Below are positions 47,853 to 59,058 of a DNA stretch of 64,000 nucleotides, piece by piece; position 1 is the stretch's first letter, and every line of letters begins with the position of its first letter. The translations under genes and the position numbers were made by a program. The DNA lies in assembly GCA_029641185.1 (NCBI GenBank), contig JAPWGK010000017.1:124001-188000 (forward strand). The letters run 5' to 3'. This stretch comes from Pseudofabraea citricarpa (taxonomy: Eukaryota > Ascomycota > Leotiomycetes > Helotiales > Dermateaceae). The notes beneath the pieces are model-generated. The model was given only the letters and a program-made list of their open reading frames with translations. It was not told the DNA's origin and ran no database searches.

Positions 47853-50800
47853 ATGGAGGCAGATGGCACCACGACCACGGCGAATCCAACCTCTACAATA
47901 GAAGCTACGAAGCATATCCCCATCGCACAACTAACACCACTTCTTGTCGCACCGTCATCACGATCATTGACCGCCGAAGTAACCATCGCATGGCCATATA
48001 GTTCTGCAACGGATTCTGTAGCCTTCCTACTCGCAGAACCAGACTTCCGATTGCGACGAACAAAGGGCCAAGTGCGCGTACAGTTTGGGGGATCAAGTGC
48101 GAAGGCTGTCGCAAAATCGGGCTTTACAAGCGGAGATGAGGTTATCTTATGTCTAGATGGCGTCGAATGGATCGGTACGGAATCTACAACAGGAACGCCT
48201 GGCAGAGGAGTAGATTTTGAATTGAAATTTACAGAAAGATTGCTCTTGCAGGTCAGTTTGGCAGCCAACCCTTCTAAATCATATTCTGAATTGAAATTGT
48301 AGTTCCGTCAAACAGATTCTCAGCAACCCAAGATTATTGATATTGATCACCCTGAACAAGAAGTTGTAGAGGCACCCGCAGCTTCATCTAGAATACGAAC
48401 TCCTTCGCCTGAGATTCCACCTGGACCCGCCCTGCGATTCTCGACAGGAACAGATACTCCCGCTAAGATTGAAGCCGAAGAATGGGCATCTCCAGCGTTC
48501 ATAAAGCGTGCGAGAACTTCGTACGGCTCTCTCTTTGACTCAGCGTACGACCCCTTTGAGGAGGAAGATGGAACCATACCAGGCAAGGGAAGAAAAAGAG
48601 CCAAAGCAAGTAGGCTAAGTAGGCAATGGAGATATACAAGCAGGTCGCCAACTCCGGAAATAGAAACCCCTGAAGCACAAACAGAGCCCGAGGAGGAAGC
48701 TTCAACACAAAAAGGGACGGAGCCTGAGCAGGCAGTGTCAGAAACGATTGTGATGACGGATGAAGCTATCCAGACTGAAGGCTTTGACGCCGGAAATGCT
48801 GCTGAGACACTTGCCGCATTCTCAAGGCAACTTGCTACTTCTGCGCCTTTCTCAAGTACAAAAACGGAAGAAAACATATCTATACCATCTCAAAATATCT
48901 TGGCAACCGGAGACGGAGAACATGTCACCCTTCAGGAAGCTGGCTCTGAGGACGCAGTATTACCAAGACCAAAACCAGAAACCCAATCATTGAACGAAGT
49001 ATCTGCACTAGAGCAGCTAATTCAGTTGCCAGATATAAGCGAGATCGAGGCCATGGATGCAGTTCGTGAACCGCCGTTATCCCCCCGGCTGAACCCACTC
49101 TCATCGGACGGTTTGCCCCTTGTATCTCCTCTTGTTGAGAATAGATTCGGGATTTTTGGAGCACCAGAACGCTCAGGTCCGTATGATGTTGGCCACACTT
49201 GGAGTGGTCAGTTTCTTCCTGCAGTTTCTGGTTCGACCGTTTTGGAAGGAGAAAACCCGAATAGTTACAGTCCAAACTCGGCTAGCATTAACAATTCGCT
49301 CTCTATTCCTGGGCTTGAGGACTTTCAAGGAGACGCTGATTTCAATGGTAATGGAATGTCCCATGGGCCACAAACAGAGATTGAGGATCAATATGGCCAC
49401 TGGCAAAGTGCAAACGACGCTACGAGCCAGCCCATAACACCTTATAGTATGGTTGACCAAGGTGTAGAATCTATCACCCATGGGAATTCTATGGGTGATA
49501 TCCAATTCGATGCCCAATATCACGACATCCATGCCATGGCAACATCCGCACTCGCAAATTCTCAGATGTATCCAGAGTTCGAGGACGAGTCAGGACAGGT
49601 AACCCCAGAAACTCAGCGGGTCAATGACACTTGGACCACGGTTAACAGTACGGTCAACTATCCAAAACTCCCTAATATGGAGGATGCGAACGACCGATCC
49701 CAACTAAGGTCCAGATCTGCTTCGCATCAAGCCTCTATAGCTCTTTCACGTTCACGCAGTCTACAGTCCGATCCTATTGATTTGACTGAGGAGGACGATG
49801 AGGATGAAGTGGAGCAAGACGAGTCTGAAAACGAAGAGTTTGTTGTTGAAGAGCGGAATCAAAGAGGCACCCGATATACTCTAGATGCCGAAGATGATTC
49901 TGTAAGTGTCGGAGAGTACTCTGATGAATCTGAACTGGCCGAGGAAAATATTTACCGATCTGCTCCATTGTTACACTCCAATCGTGATAAGGAGGATGAC
50001 GACGACGAGGAGGAGGAGGAAGAGGAAGAAGAAGAAGAAGAAGAAGAACAATACGAATATGAGGTAAAATTGCGATCACGGATGAATGGCGAGCAAGATT
50101 ATGATGTTGATGAGGAGGAGCCATACGAAGGAGCTCACGTCCTACACAATGATTACGGGGACTCCGATGGCATGGAAGAGGAATATTCGGATGAAGAAGA
50201 AATAGATGATGACATGTCAAATGCAAGTTTGCCGGTCCAGCAAGAGCCACAATTCATCAGTTTACTTTCTGATGACGAGGACGAAGAGGAGGCTCAACCA
50301 TCTACACAGCATCACCCACCTCAAGTAGAGGCGCAAATGCAAGATAGTGAAGAAGACTACTCTGAAGACGAGGAGCGGAGTGAAGACGATGTTGATTCTA
50401 GTGACGAGGACGAAGTTCCCACGCGAAATCGACTATTACAACTCGACGGTCAAGCGCCAGACGACGAAAAGTACTCGGATGATGAAGCAAAGAACAATGT
50501 AGAAGTGGGACCCAGTGTCGAGGCTCGAAGCTCTGAGCTGGCTACGATGGCTACAGATGTCATTCAAGAGTCAGAAAATGGGTCTGTTAACGATAAATCA
50601 CTACTGGACACTGAAATGGACAGCCCATTTGAGGAAGATGATAAAGCTGAAGCCAGATCTGTGCAGAACGACAATGATGTAGAAATGGTTGATGCCACAC
50701 TACACGAGTCAACAGAAGAAGCTGCTGCCGGTGACTCTTCTATCATCTTGGGCAGTGGACAAATGGAAGGCGACGCTCCTACTGATCTTGAAACGATACA

Positions 50801-52898
50801 GGACATCAGCAAAGATAACGGATCCCTTCAAATTAGAATCGCGGCAGCACTTAAGCAAGACAACCTACTTCTAACTAGGATTCTCGAACAAGATGAAGCG
50901 CTTGGAGCCAGAATTGTGGCAGCTATTGAGCAGGAAAAGGCTTCGGATGAGAGCTTGAAGAATCTCCTCCAAGAGATTTCGGTTGTGAAAGATCAATGGG
51001 ACCAAATAAATAAGTCGTTTGAAGCCCTGAGCTCGTATGCTATCAACACTCCCAGCCAGATTCTTCAAAAAATCAATTCGACTACAGTTATCGATCATGA
51101 TTCGGCCACAAACAGTCATACCCCAATAAAGGCACCTGAGATAGTTCCCTTGGATGAGTCCGACCATGGGCTTGAGCAAGCAATTATCCCTGCAGCTGAG
51201 TCTTCCATTGCCGTTGAGACATCAACTCTGGAAGCTCTTGGGCACGATATTGTCGAAACAGGGAATGAGATAGAGAAGATAGATAATTTAGACATTCGCG
51301 AGTCTAAGCAACCCCTCCGAGAACAATCTCTGCAGCAAGAAGTCGACAGCAATCGAGACGACGACGAGGCAATCAGCGAAGACGAACTAATGATAAACTC
51401 TCATGTCAGCATGTCCGAGATTATTGATCCCAAATCTGTTCAAAGTAGTGGAAGATTGATTTCAAGATCAGCGACACCTGGATCTAGACCTGTTGTGGAA
51501 CGTAGATTCAGTATGGATGGCGCCCAGGACGATCCTCAGGATGTCTTTTATCCTGTGTTACCTTCTGATGAAATTGCGGAAATGTCATCTTCAGAGCCAG
51601 AGGAATCCATCGTAGAGATCGAGCAACCTGGGTCGCCTGCGAAAATACATAATGCCCAACTTCCAACTCCCGATGAGACTCAGATCTCCCAAACAGTTGA
51701 ACAAACATCATTTGAATCAGCTTCGAGCTTCATTACTACACATTTGGAAGATGATGCAGCAAGACTTCCAGAGAGTAACTCGGAGAAATTAGGAAGTGAG
51801 GTGCCGTCGGCAATAAATATCGATGTTCCGACATTAGTATCAGCTGAAATTGCTCCAAAGCCTTTTGACAGTCCCGTCACAGGCGATGCTAATTTGGCCC
51901 AAGCAACCTCTACGGAACAAACTATGGTGACCACTCTCACTGATGAAGAGAATTCCGAAGAGGATGCTATATCTCAACAGATTATGCGAGAAGAGCAGGA
52001 GCATCCTGTTCAAGGCGAAAATTCGGATCTGGAGGATCACATGAGTGATCACAGGGAGGCAATCATTGAAGCAGCGAAGTTGAACGAAGATCAATTCTTG
52101 GAGCAAATCATCCGAGATGGATCTCAACAGAACACGGTCGAAGACCTGGCTCAAAGTCCAACGACTCCAGTGCGGCGGTCGGCTCGGAATATGCGCACCT
52201 CAACCCCAGGTAGCACACACAGTAATTTCTCGATTCTTCTGGATACCGAAGACTCTACCCCTAAGGGATATGACGCGAGTGTGGAGATGGCATTATCAGC
52301 TCTTGAGTCACCAACAAGAAAAGCCACTGATGTCCGCAAACCGGCAGAGTCGTCTCTAAAATTGAGACTAACAAAAGCTTTGAGGACTGAGCTTAGCGAG
52401 TTCACCTCCTTAAAGCTCATCCGATACAATATGAATAAGAAGCTAGATATTCTTGCCATAGCAACAACAGCTACCCCTGAGCCTCATCGAGCTAAGGGCG
52501 GGCCTCGTCATTATCAGATATCGTTCAACGTTATTGATGCCTCAATTGGCCCGAGCCATGTCACAGAGGTTCAAGTCTTCCGACCCTACAAAGACGCACT
52601 GCCCGTCGTGAAAGCCGGCGACGGTGTACTGCTGCGCAACTTTCAAGTCCTTTCAGTCAAAGGCGGCTTTGCGCTTCGGTCAGAGCAGAACGAGACATCT
52701 AGCTGGGCCGTGTACAAGGACGATGGGGAAGTAGAGATCCGCGGCCCTCCAGTGGAGCATGGAGAAGGAGAGAGCGAGCACATATCATCTCTCAAGACGT
52801 GGTATGCGGGCCTAGATTCCGTGGCTCGTGCCAAGATCGCCCGGGCAAATGGCGAGGATGTTACTGGTGTCAAGACGCGAGCGAAGAAGGCGCCGTGA
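47853..52898 (+). CDS. Large acidic protein with C-terminal Pot1/Cdc13-type (Telo_bind) OB fold
   Basis: Two exons: 47853-48251 and 48303-52898 (intron 51 nt, phase 0), encoding 1664 residues. Residues 1-133 form a small beta-rich domain (SLTAEVTIAWPYS, GQVRVQFGGSSAK, GDEVILCLDGVEW), itself OB-like. About 1390 residues of disordered, Ser/Glu/Asp-rich sequence follow, with a pure Glu run near residue 700, DLTEEDDEDEVEQDESENEE, and a short coiled-coil (about 835-920). The C-terminal ~80 ordered residues are RHYQISFNVIDASIGPSH, VTEVQVFRPYKDALPVVKAGDGVLLRNFQVLSVKGG (in pieces), which fits the telomeric single-strand DNA-binding OB fold of Pot1/Cdc13/TEBP-alpha. It is probably a nuclear single-strand DNA-binding protein; a telomeric role is inferred. 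Confidence 0.85.
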
Positions 52899-53566
52899 AG
52901 GGTCTTGAGGATAGAAAAGAATAAGGCATTTGCTAGGCGTCCAAGCGTGGTGGTAGCTGGTTACCGATATTAACGATTTCCTTTGTTTGTGGGATTATCT
53001 TCTCTGGAAAGGGGGAAAAGAAAAGAAAAGAGTCTGTTTTTGTTAATCACTTACTTACTTACTCGCCGGGTGTGGAAGGAAGGAGGGGAGGGACGGGGCA
53101 GGGTCGGTTGTAATGAGATCTGGTTCTTTTTCTTTTCCAACAGGATCGGATTTTACTTCTCCAACGGGTGCTGCATAGGTGAGCTATCTTGTTTTGTGTT
53201 GCGCCTTTGCCATAATCATAGTAGTGTTAAGATTAAGAATATACCTATGTTAAGTTAAGAATTGTAGTGAGGATTCTGCTCTGAGGGGATGTGCTAAAAC
53301 AGGTGGCTGCATTGGAGGTACTGGCCACGATATCTTATTACTAACGACGAAGGAACTAGTTGAAATTGTGATAGTTGCTATTTATTATGGCATGCATGCG
53401 TGAGATGCTTACAAAAAGCAGACATGACGGGTTCTGTGAGAGATGTAAAGCATGCTGGAGGCTATGTTGTATGCTGTGTTTCTTAACCCTTACTATATAC
53501 ATCTCACATCAGATTAAGGCATTAATTAGTATTGCTCCTTCTTCTCCAAAGGCAATGGAGCTCATT

Positions 53567-53591
53567 TCTGTCTGTCTGTCTGTCTGTCTGT
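53567..53591. repeat. (CTGT)n microsatellite
   Basis: Six CTGT units. A second (CTGT)n tract of similar length lies at 53857-53885 in the same orientation. Confidence 0.9.
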
Positions 53592-53744
53592 TACTCGGCG
53601 CTCCTACTTCACCTTTTTCTCTGTCTCCCGCTACTCTTCTCGCTCGATAGGGTATGCAAAGAAGGAACTTTGCCAATTAGTAATAGGCAAGTCGTGTCTG
53701 TCTCACTCACTCATATTTTCTCGCAATGAAAGATGCTGAGCAAC

Positions 53745-53812
53745 TCACTAGGCAAGGGCAAGAGCAAGGGCAAGAGCAAGGGCAAGAGCAAGAGCAAGAG
53801 CAAAAGTAAGAA
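53745..53812. repeat. (AAGGGCAAGAGC)n minisatellite
   Basis: Alternating AAGGGC and AAGAGC hexamers over about 68 bases. On the minus strand this reads as a Leu-rich low-complexity frame, which is not coding. Confidence 0.9.
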
Positions 53813-53856
53813 AGAAAGCAAAGTCATGGTATTTTCATCTGTCTCCGTGCCCGCCC

Positions 53857-53885
53857 GTCTGTCTGTCTGTCTGTCTGTCTGTCTA
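53857..53885. repeat. (CTGT)n microsatellite, second tract
   Basis: Seven CTGT-type units ending in CTAC. Confidence 0.9.
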
Positions 53886-54139
53886 CCTGTGTACGTGTAA
53901 AAAAGAACCCGAAAGGAAGGCAAGCCAGCCCAGACCCCAAGGCCGAAAGCAAGAAAAGAAAAGGAAAGGAAAACGAAACGCAGAACGCCATCCCTTCAAC
54001 GAGCAGGTTGGGTTCTCGTGTCATCATGAAAGTTGCGCCATGCGGAATGCCAGCTTCTTGATGAAGACAATTGCATTTTTCCCTCTCGCCGTTTTCCCCC
54101 GTTCGCGCGAGTCCATACCATGCCATAGAAAAGAACACC

Positions 54140-54175
54140 GCCGCATCGCATCGCGTCGCATCGCATCCCGTCATC
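54140..54175. repeat. (GCATC)n pentanucleotide tract
   Basis: Six GCATC/GCGTC units near 54142-54172. Confidence 0.75.
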
Positions 54176-54564
54176 CCGTGAAAGATCATCAAACTCCGCT
54201 GCTGCGGAGAGAGAGGGTGAAGCGCCAATGGAAAGTCGAAAAGGGGGGGAACAAGGTGCTTATTCGTGCGCGCGCTCTCTCAATCTCTCGATCCACCCAG
54301 AGAGAGGAAAACGAAAAGGAGAAGAGGAACACGAGCCTCATCAGATGAAAAGGGAAAAAAACCATGCGTATGAGTTGATATTGAGATCCCTGAGACAGTC
54401 TCATGTCCACTCGGTGAAAGCGAACGCGGGAATCGATCGAGAACTCGTGAAAACAACTCAAGGGTAAAGAAAAGAAAAGGAAACAGGCTGAGGATCTCTG
54501 AGGAGTCTTTGGTCTTGCTATCCGTCCATCCATGTATGCGAGCACGAAAAACCACGAGTTCCAT

Positions 54565-54603
54565 CCATATCCATATCCATATCCATATCCATATCCATAT
54601 CCA
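54565..54603. repeat. (CCATAT)n hexanucleotide tract
   Basis: Six CCATAT units just downstream of the exon-array gene. Confidence 0.9.
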
Positions 54604-54716
54604 GGCGAGAGACGAGGGACCAGAGATGGTGTGAAGAAAGTCGATGGATGATGAAATGACACTGCGTGATTTTGGTAGCTTGACTTGGTTGGTCGAATCT
54701 GAAGAGCAAGGCTTCT

Positions 54717-57700
54717 TTAGATCTCATAGTCGTTATCGAAGTTTTGACGACCGCTGACATATTGACCATTGGCTTGCATGTCATAGTCATCTTCGTTGTA
54801 GTTTTGGCCGACATCTTCGTAGGATCCGTTATCATCACCATCGTCGCCCTCACCCTTGATGATCAAGTCCTTGCTGTCAAGTGACATGAATGAAGAGTCA
54901 TGGTTGCCATTCTTAGCACGGGCCTTGCCGACACTGTGTAAGAGAGAAGAGTGTTAGTTTGGGATATTAATCTCTCATAAAGCAAAAGTAGGGAGGGTTA
55001 GAACGTACCGACCACCCTTGACCTTGTTGAGGTTACTCTTCCGGCTGGGCGTGAAGGAGGTCTCGTCGTCATCGGTAACACCATTCTCGTCGTCAACAAC
55101 AGCAGCGGCTTTGCTCTTCTTGTTGTTTGGGGTTGCACGCTTTCGGGGAGTGGCCTTAGCAGGACTACCACCATTTCCGTTACCGTTGCCGTTGCCGTTT
55201 CCGTTTTCTGCTGTGGTTAGATTAAGATTCCATGCAGGCTCTTTTCTCATTCGGACGACTCGCTCGGATACTGCCTTACCTGTCACACCTTCTCCGTACT
55301 TATCAGCTACCGCTAGAAGAGAATACCCGTTAGCTTGTCTTCTTTTCACATGGACGATGTTGATGACGGGGTTAGGTTGACAGAATGAAATTGACGTAAA
55401 GAGAATGACTGTCAGGTGGTTGGATAGATGGACGAATGAATGCTATACCAGCAGAGCCGCCTTCATCATAAGCTGCACGCAGAGCAGCAGCTTGCTTCTT
55501 GATAGGGCGGAAGCGGTGGTCCAGAGCGCTAACTGTAGCCTCTGGGTAGTACTTGGCGATCTCTAGATAAGGGTGTTAACAAAGCCACGGCCACTGATGG
55601 AGGGGAATGTTGTGCTGTTTGTGCTGAAAAGGAAAGACATGAAGTACGCTTTCGAGCTTTGCCCTTGGGAAGGTCCTTTGGGACATCACCAAAGTCAATA
55701 TCCTTAGGATCCTCGCCTCTGTCGAGAGCATCTCGCTGAAGCTTGCCCCGAGGTCTGAACGTCTTGCTAACCTGCTCGCTGATGGCCTTGGGGGTTACAT
55801 CAGAACCGAACAGCTTTGCAGTTTCTGCGGAGACATCAATATGCTAGAACTCAAACCATCTAACTGTGCTGTGCTGTGCAGGGGGTGAAGAGAGCAAGAA
55901 GGAGAAGGAAAGAGTACAGTCGGCAGTAGTGCTGTTAGCTCGCTTGATTCCAGCCTCTATGTCGACATCTTTTGGATCTCCACCTTCGGCTAGGATGTCA
56001 AGTTGCAGCTTCGCACCAATTCTGAAAGTCTTCGAGAGCTGGTTCTTGATAGCCGAGACTGTGACATCGGAGCCGAAGCATCTCACAATCTCTGAACAAA
56101 AGGAAATGTCAATATGGCTGCTCTGCCCCTGAAGAAAAGGTGTGCTGTCTGTGCAATGCAAAGGAAATATGTAGTGCTGAGTACCCTTGCCACCCTTGCC
56201 ACCCTTGGGATCAACGTCAATAAACTGAGGGTCCTTGCCAGCTTTCAAGGCATCAAGTTGACGCTTGGCACTAGGCTTGATACGATCACTGAATTGAAAT
56301 CTGATGCCAGCAGGGGTAGTGTCCTCGCCCATGCATCTGGAGATCTCTGTGCTGTAACATCAATAAGTGCAATGGGGAGTGAACAAAATGAAAGGTTCTG
56401 TGTGCTGAAGAGAAAAAATCCTAACAAGCTTTGCCCTTGGGGTCCACATCTACGTCTTTGGGGTCTCGACCAGCCTTCACGGCAGCTTTCTGAGACTTCG
56501 CACCAGCTTTGATGCGCCGAAATTGGAATTCGATACCACCCGGGGTAGTGTCCGAGCCCATGTATTTGGAGAGCTCTATGATATTCATTAATATCAGGAT
56601 GAGCAAAGCAGATGACAGAAGGAAAATGTGCATGTGTGCTCTGTGACACAAGGAAATGTTCTGACCACGACGGTTTCCGCCCTTGACAGCAACTTCGCCA
56701 GCGGTATCGCCAATTGGCAAGGTGATTGGGTCAATGCCTTTTTCGAGGGCATCGTTGATAAGCTTGGCATCAGCCTTGATTCTGCGGAAGCGGTTCTCCA
56801 TCGCAGACTTTGTGGAGTCGCCTCCAAACCGCTTGGATATGTCTGGATGAACATCAATAGTGAATCTTGAAAGAACTGAATGTTCTGTGCTGTGCAGTGT
56901 AAACAAAATTCAAGCATAAAGGTACCCTCAACTTTGGTTCCTGGAAGGGGAACATCGAATGGATCCAGTCCTTTGTCTGCAGCATCCTTGACAGTGCGAG
57001 CATCTTGCTTGACTTTGTCAAGTCTTCGCTGAATAGCAATCTTGGTACAGCCATTGCCAAAGTACTTTGCGGTGTCTGTGAACCATCAACAGAGAACTCT
57101 CGCCATTGATATCAGACGAAGAGGGGCCAGATGGAAGGGGAATGTGTTGTGCTGTGCTGTGTTGTGTGAAGAACGAAATTGAAAATCCAGATTGTGATTA
57201 CCCTTGATGCTTTCACTGTTGTGTGGAGCAAGTGGGATTGTGTGGGGGTCAATTCCTTGAGTGACTGCATCTCGAAAGGCAACCGCGTCGGGTTTCAACT
57301 TGTCAAAGCGACGCTTCATAGCCTTGGGCGTGCAGCCATCACCAAAGTGCTTTGCGAGTTCTGACAACCATCAGTCCACTTTGACAGAAGTTGAAAGACC
57401 AAAGATCAAAATGCAGTGCTGTGTTATGATAAGAGAGGTTGGAGGTATGTGATTGATTACCCTTGGCGTTCTTGACTTGTTGGGTGCAGCCACTGAGAAT
57501 GACTTCAGCAGGCTCGTAACCTTCCGCGACAGCTCTCTTCAACTCTTCTCCGTCTTTGCGGGCTTGCGTAATGCGATGCATCAAGGCTTTCGGCGTGCAG
57601 CCATCACCAAACAGCTTCGATGTCTCTGCCGAGTAGTGATAATCAACAGCCTGATAACCATAGAAAGCCAGTATGAAAAGCGGCGGATGATAGCGCACAC

Positions 57701-57864
57701 AGTGCAGAGATGACAACGAGGAGAATGCAAAGTGGCGCGAAGGGGTCAGGAGCGGCAAGAAAATGATTTGGCTTACCATCGTAATTGAGCTTCAGGCCTG
57801 GATGGGCAGCGATAATAGCGGACAGGAGGCGGACAGATGATTCGTAGGTCTTCCAGTTAGGCAT
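54717..57864 (-). CDS. Tandem exon-module protein with repeated HTH-like units (unknown function)
   Basis: Twelve exons on the minus strand: A 57864-57777, B 57625-57461, C 57360-57202, D 57075-56926, E 56842-56666, F 56575-56435, G 56346-56185, H 56091-55918, I 55824-55648, J 55562-55449, K 55312-55009, L 54933-54717; about 675 residues if all are joined. Exon A encodes MPNWKTYESSVRLLSAII, a Myb/SANT-like first helix. Exons B-K each encode one variant of E/D-xx-K-x-FG-xx-xT-xx-A-x-x-R-F-xx-IK-xx-A, usually followed by G-x-D-P-x-x-h-x-h. Examples are ETSKLFGDGCTPKAL, ELSKYMGSDTTPGGI and DISKRFGGDSTKSAM. Introns B-J are phase 1. The tail has a Gly-Asn run, basic PRKRATPNNKKSK and an acidic end. 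A nuclear DNA-binding role is inferred only. Two junctions (F/G, H/I) give stops with GT donors. Confidence 0.8.
55312..57625 (-). repeat. Array of ten duplicated exon-intron units (~230-285 bp)
   Basis: Acceptor positions 57625, 57360, 57075, 56842, 56575, 56346, 56091, 55824, 55562 and 55312 are spaced 265, 285, 233, 267, 229, 255, 267, 262 and 250 bases apart. The introns share a GTGCTGTGC...AAGGAAA-type core (plus-strand reading), so whole exon-intron units were duplicated. Divergence between units is high in the exons, so the array is old. Confidence 0.8.
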
Positions 57865-59058
57865 CTTGGCGTTTGTTGACCCGTCGGCTGTTGGAAGAGC
57901 TGGATAGACGAGCTTGTTAGCGATGGTTGTTGCGACAACGAGTTCAAGGTTTGAGGAGGAGGATGTGAGCGCTGTAGAAACAGCAGTGTGGTGATGTGCC
58001 TGGCAGTGATACCTACTGTAAACAGATAGGATCAGGTGGCAGCGCTATTGTGAAGATCGTGTAGTTGCAGAGAATGATGATGTTGTGGAGGAGTGGAAGT
58101 GGAGGGAGGGTGAGATGCCGAAGCGAAGGCGCAGAAGGGTAAAGTGAAGGCAGCAGAGATTGTTGCAGGAAATGAAGAAGGGAGCGATGAATACTGAGGC
58201 ACTTACTTGAGTGTTATCTTGTATGTGGTTGGTCCCGAGGTGTTGCGGCGCTTAGATCGAAGGCTATGAAGAAGGGGAAGTGAGTATGGTTGATGGAATG
58301 AGAAGGGAAGAAGTTTGGGGATAGACGCGAGGGAAGGAATACCTTGCAAGGTTGGCTTCGGTAGTGGTCAAGAGTTTGTACTGGGTTGTGTTTAGAGTAG
58401 GGGAAGTTGAAGAGTGAGAAGAGGTTGTCGAGAGGAAGTGGTGTTGGGTTTGAGTGAGAGTGAATATGGAAGAGAAGGTGGCGGGGTGACTCTCGAGGTC
58501 AGGCTTAAATACTTTTTCTGGAGGTACTAGACAAGGCAGCCGCCGCGCAAAAGGAAACCGGTCGAGTGAAGCCCAGCAGATTGGAGAGTGTAAGTTGTTC
58601 TTCGAGTGTGAATTCCCAGAGATTTTCTGATAGCGCTTTGACGATTCAGATAGCTCTACTAAGCCCCCAATCTTTGGTTTTTGACAATTTCATTGCCATG
58701 TTACCTATCAAAATAGAATTCCTGAACTACTCTATCATCCTATCTGATTTTAGGGCTGCGATATGTGGTTTTGGTGGAATGCAAGAGCTTGCAAGTTTGG
58801 GGCCTTTATCAATGTGCCTCGTCCTCGCTCACGAAGCCTCACTTGCCCTTAGCGAGGTGGTGACGGCACCCCAACAACCTGCAACGGACCAAAACTTCTT
58901 GATCACTGCATGCGACCCTGCTCTCTGATTCGAGACGCGGATCTTTCTCTTCAATACCCCTGTAATACTCTCTTGCCTCTTACTACGAAAAGACTTGCCC
59001 CTGAGATCACTATGCAGCAAAGGAGAGTGACATACTAATCTGTTCCATTCAGAAATTT
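57865..59058. other. Promoter/5' leader of the exon-array gene
   Basis: 1.2 kb with no supported ORF. On the minus strand, donor-like AAG|GTATTCC near 58345 and several acceptor-like pyrimidine-AG sites suggest one or more 5' UTR introns; this is not proven. Confidence 0.4.

Larger units (their letters stand above)
52899..54716. other. Repeat-rich 3' spacer
   Basis: 1.8 kb between converging genes. It contains five simple-sequence tracts (separate entries) and no supported gene. ORFs here arise from purine/pyrimidine runs. Confidence 0.6.

Noticed and set aside
49774..50250. His/Leu/Pro-rich ORF antisense to the acidic tract
   Set aside because: Direct consequence of Glu/Asp codon runs on the plus strand.
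53711..53923. Leu-rich ORF on the minus strand
   Set aside because: Produced by the GGGCAA/GAGCAA and CTGT repeats; low complexity only.
54717..57864. Regular ~250-bp periodicity considered as a CRISPR or satellite array
   Set aside because: Units are long, diverged, keep open frames and splice sites; they are coding exons.
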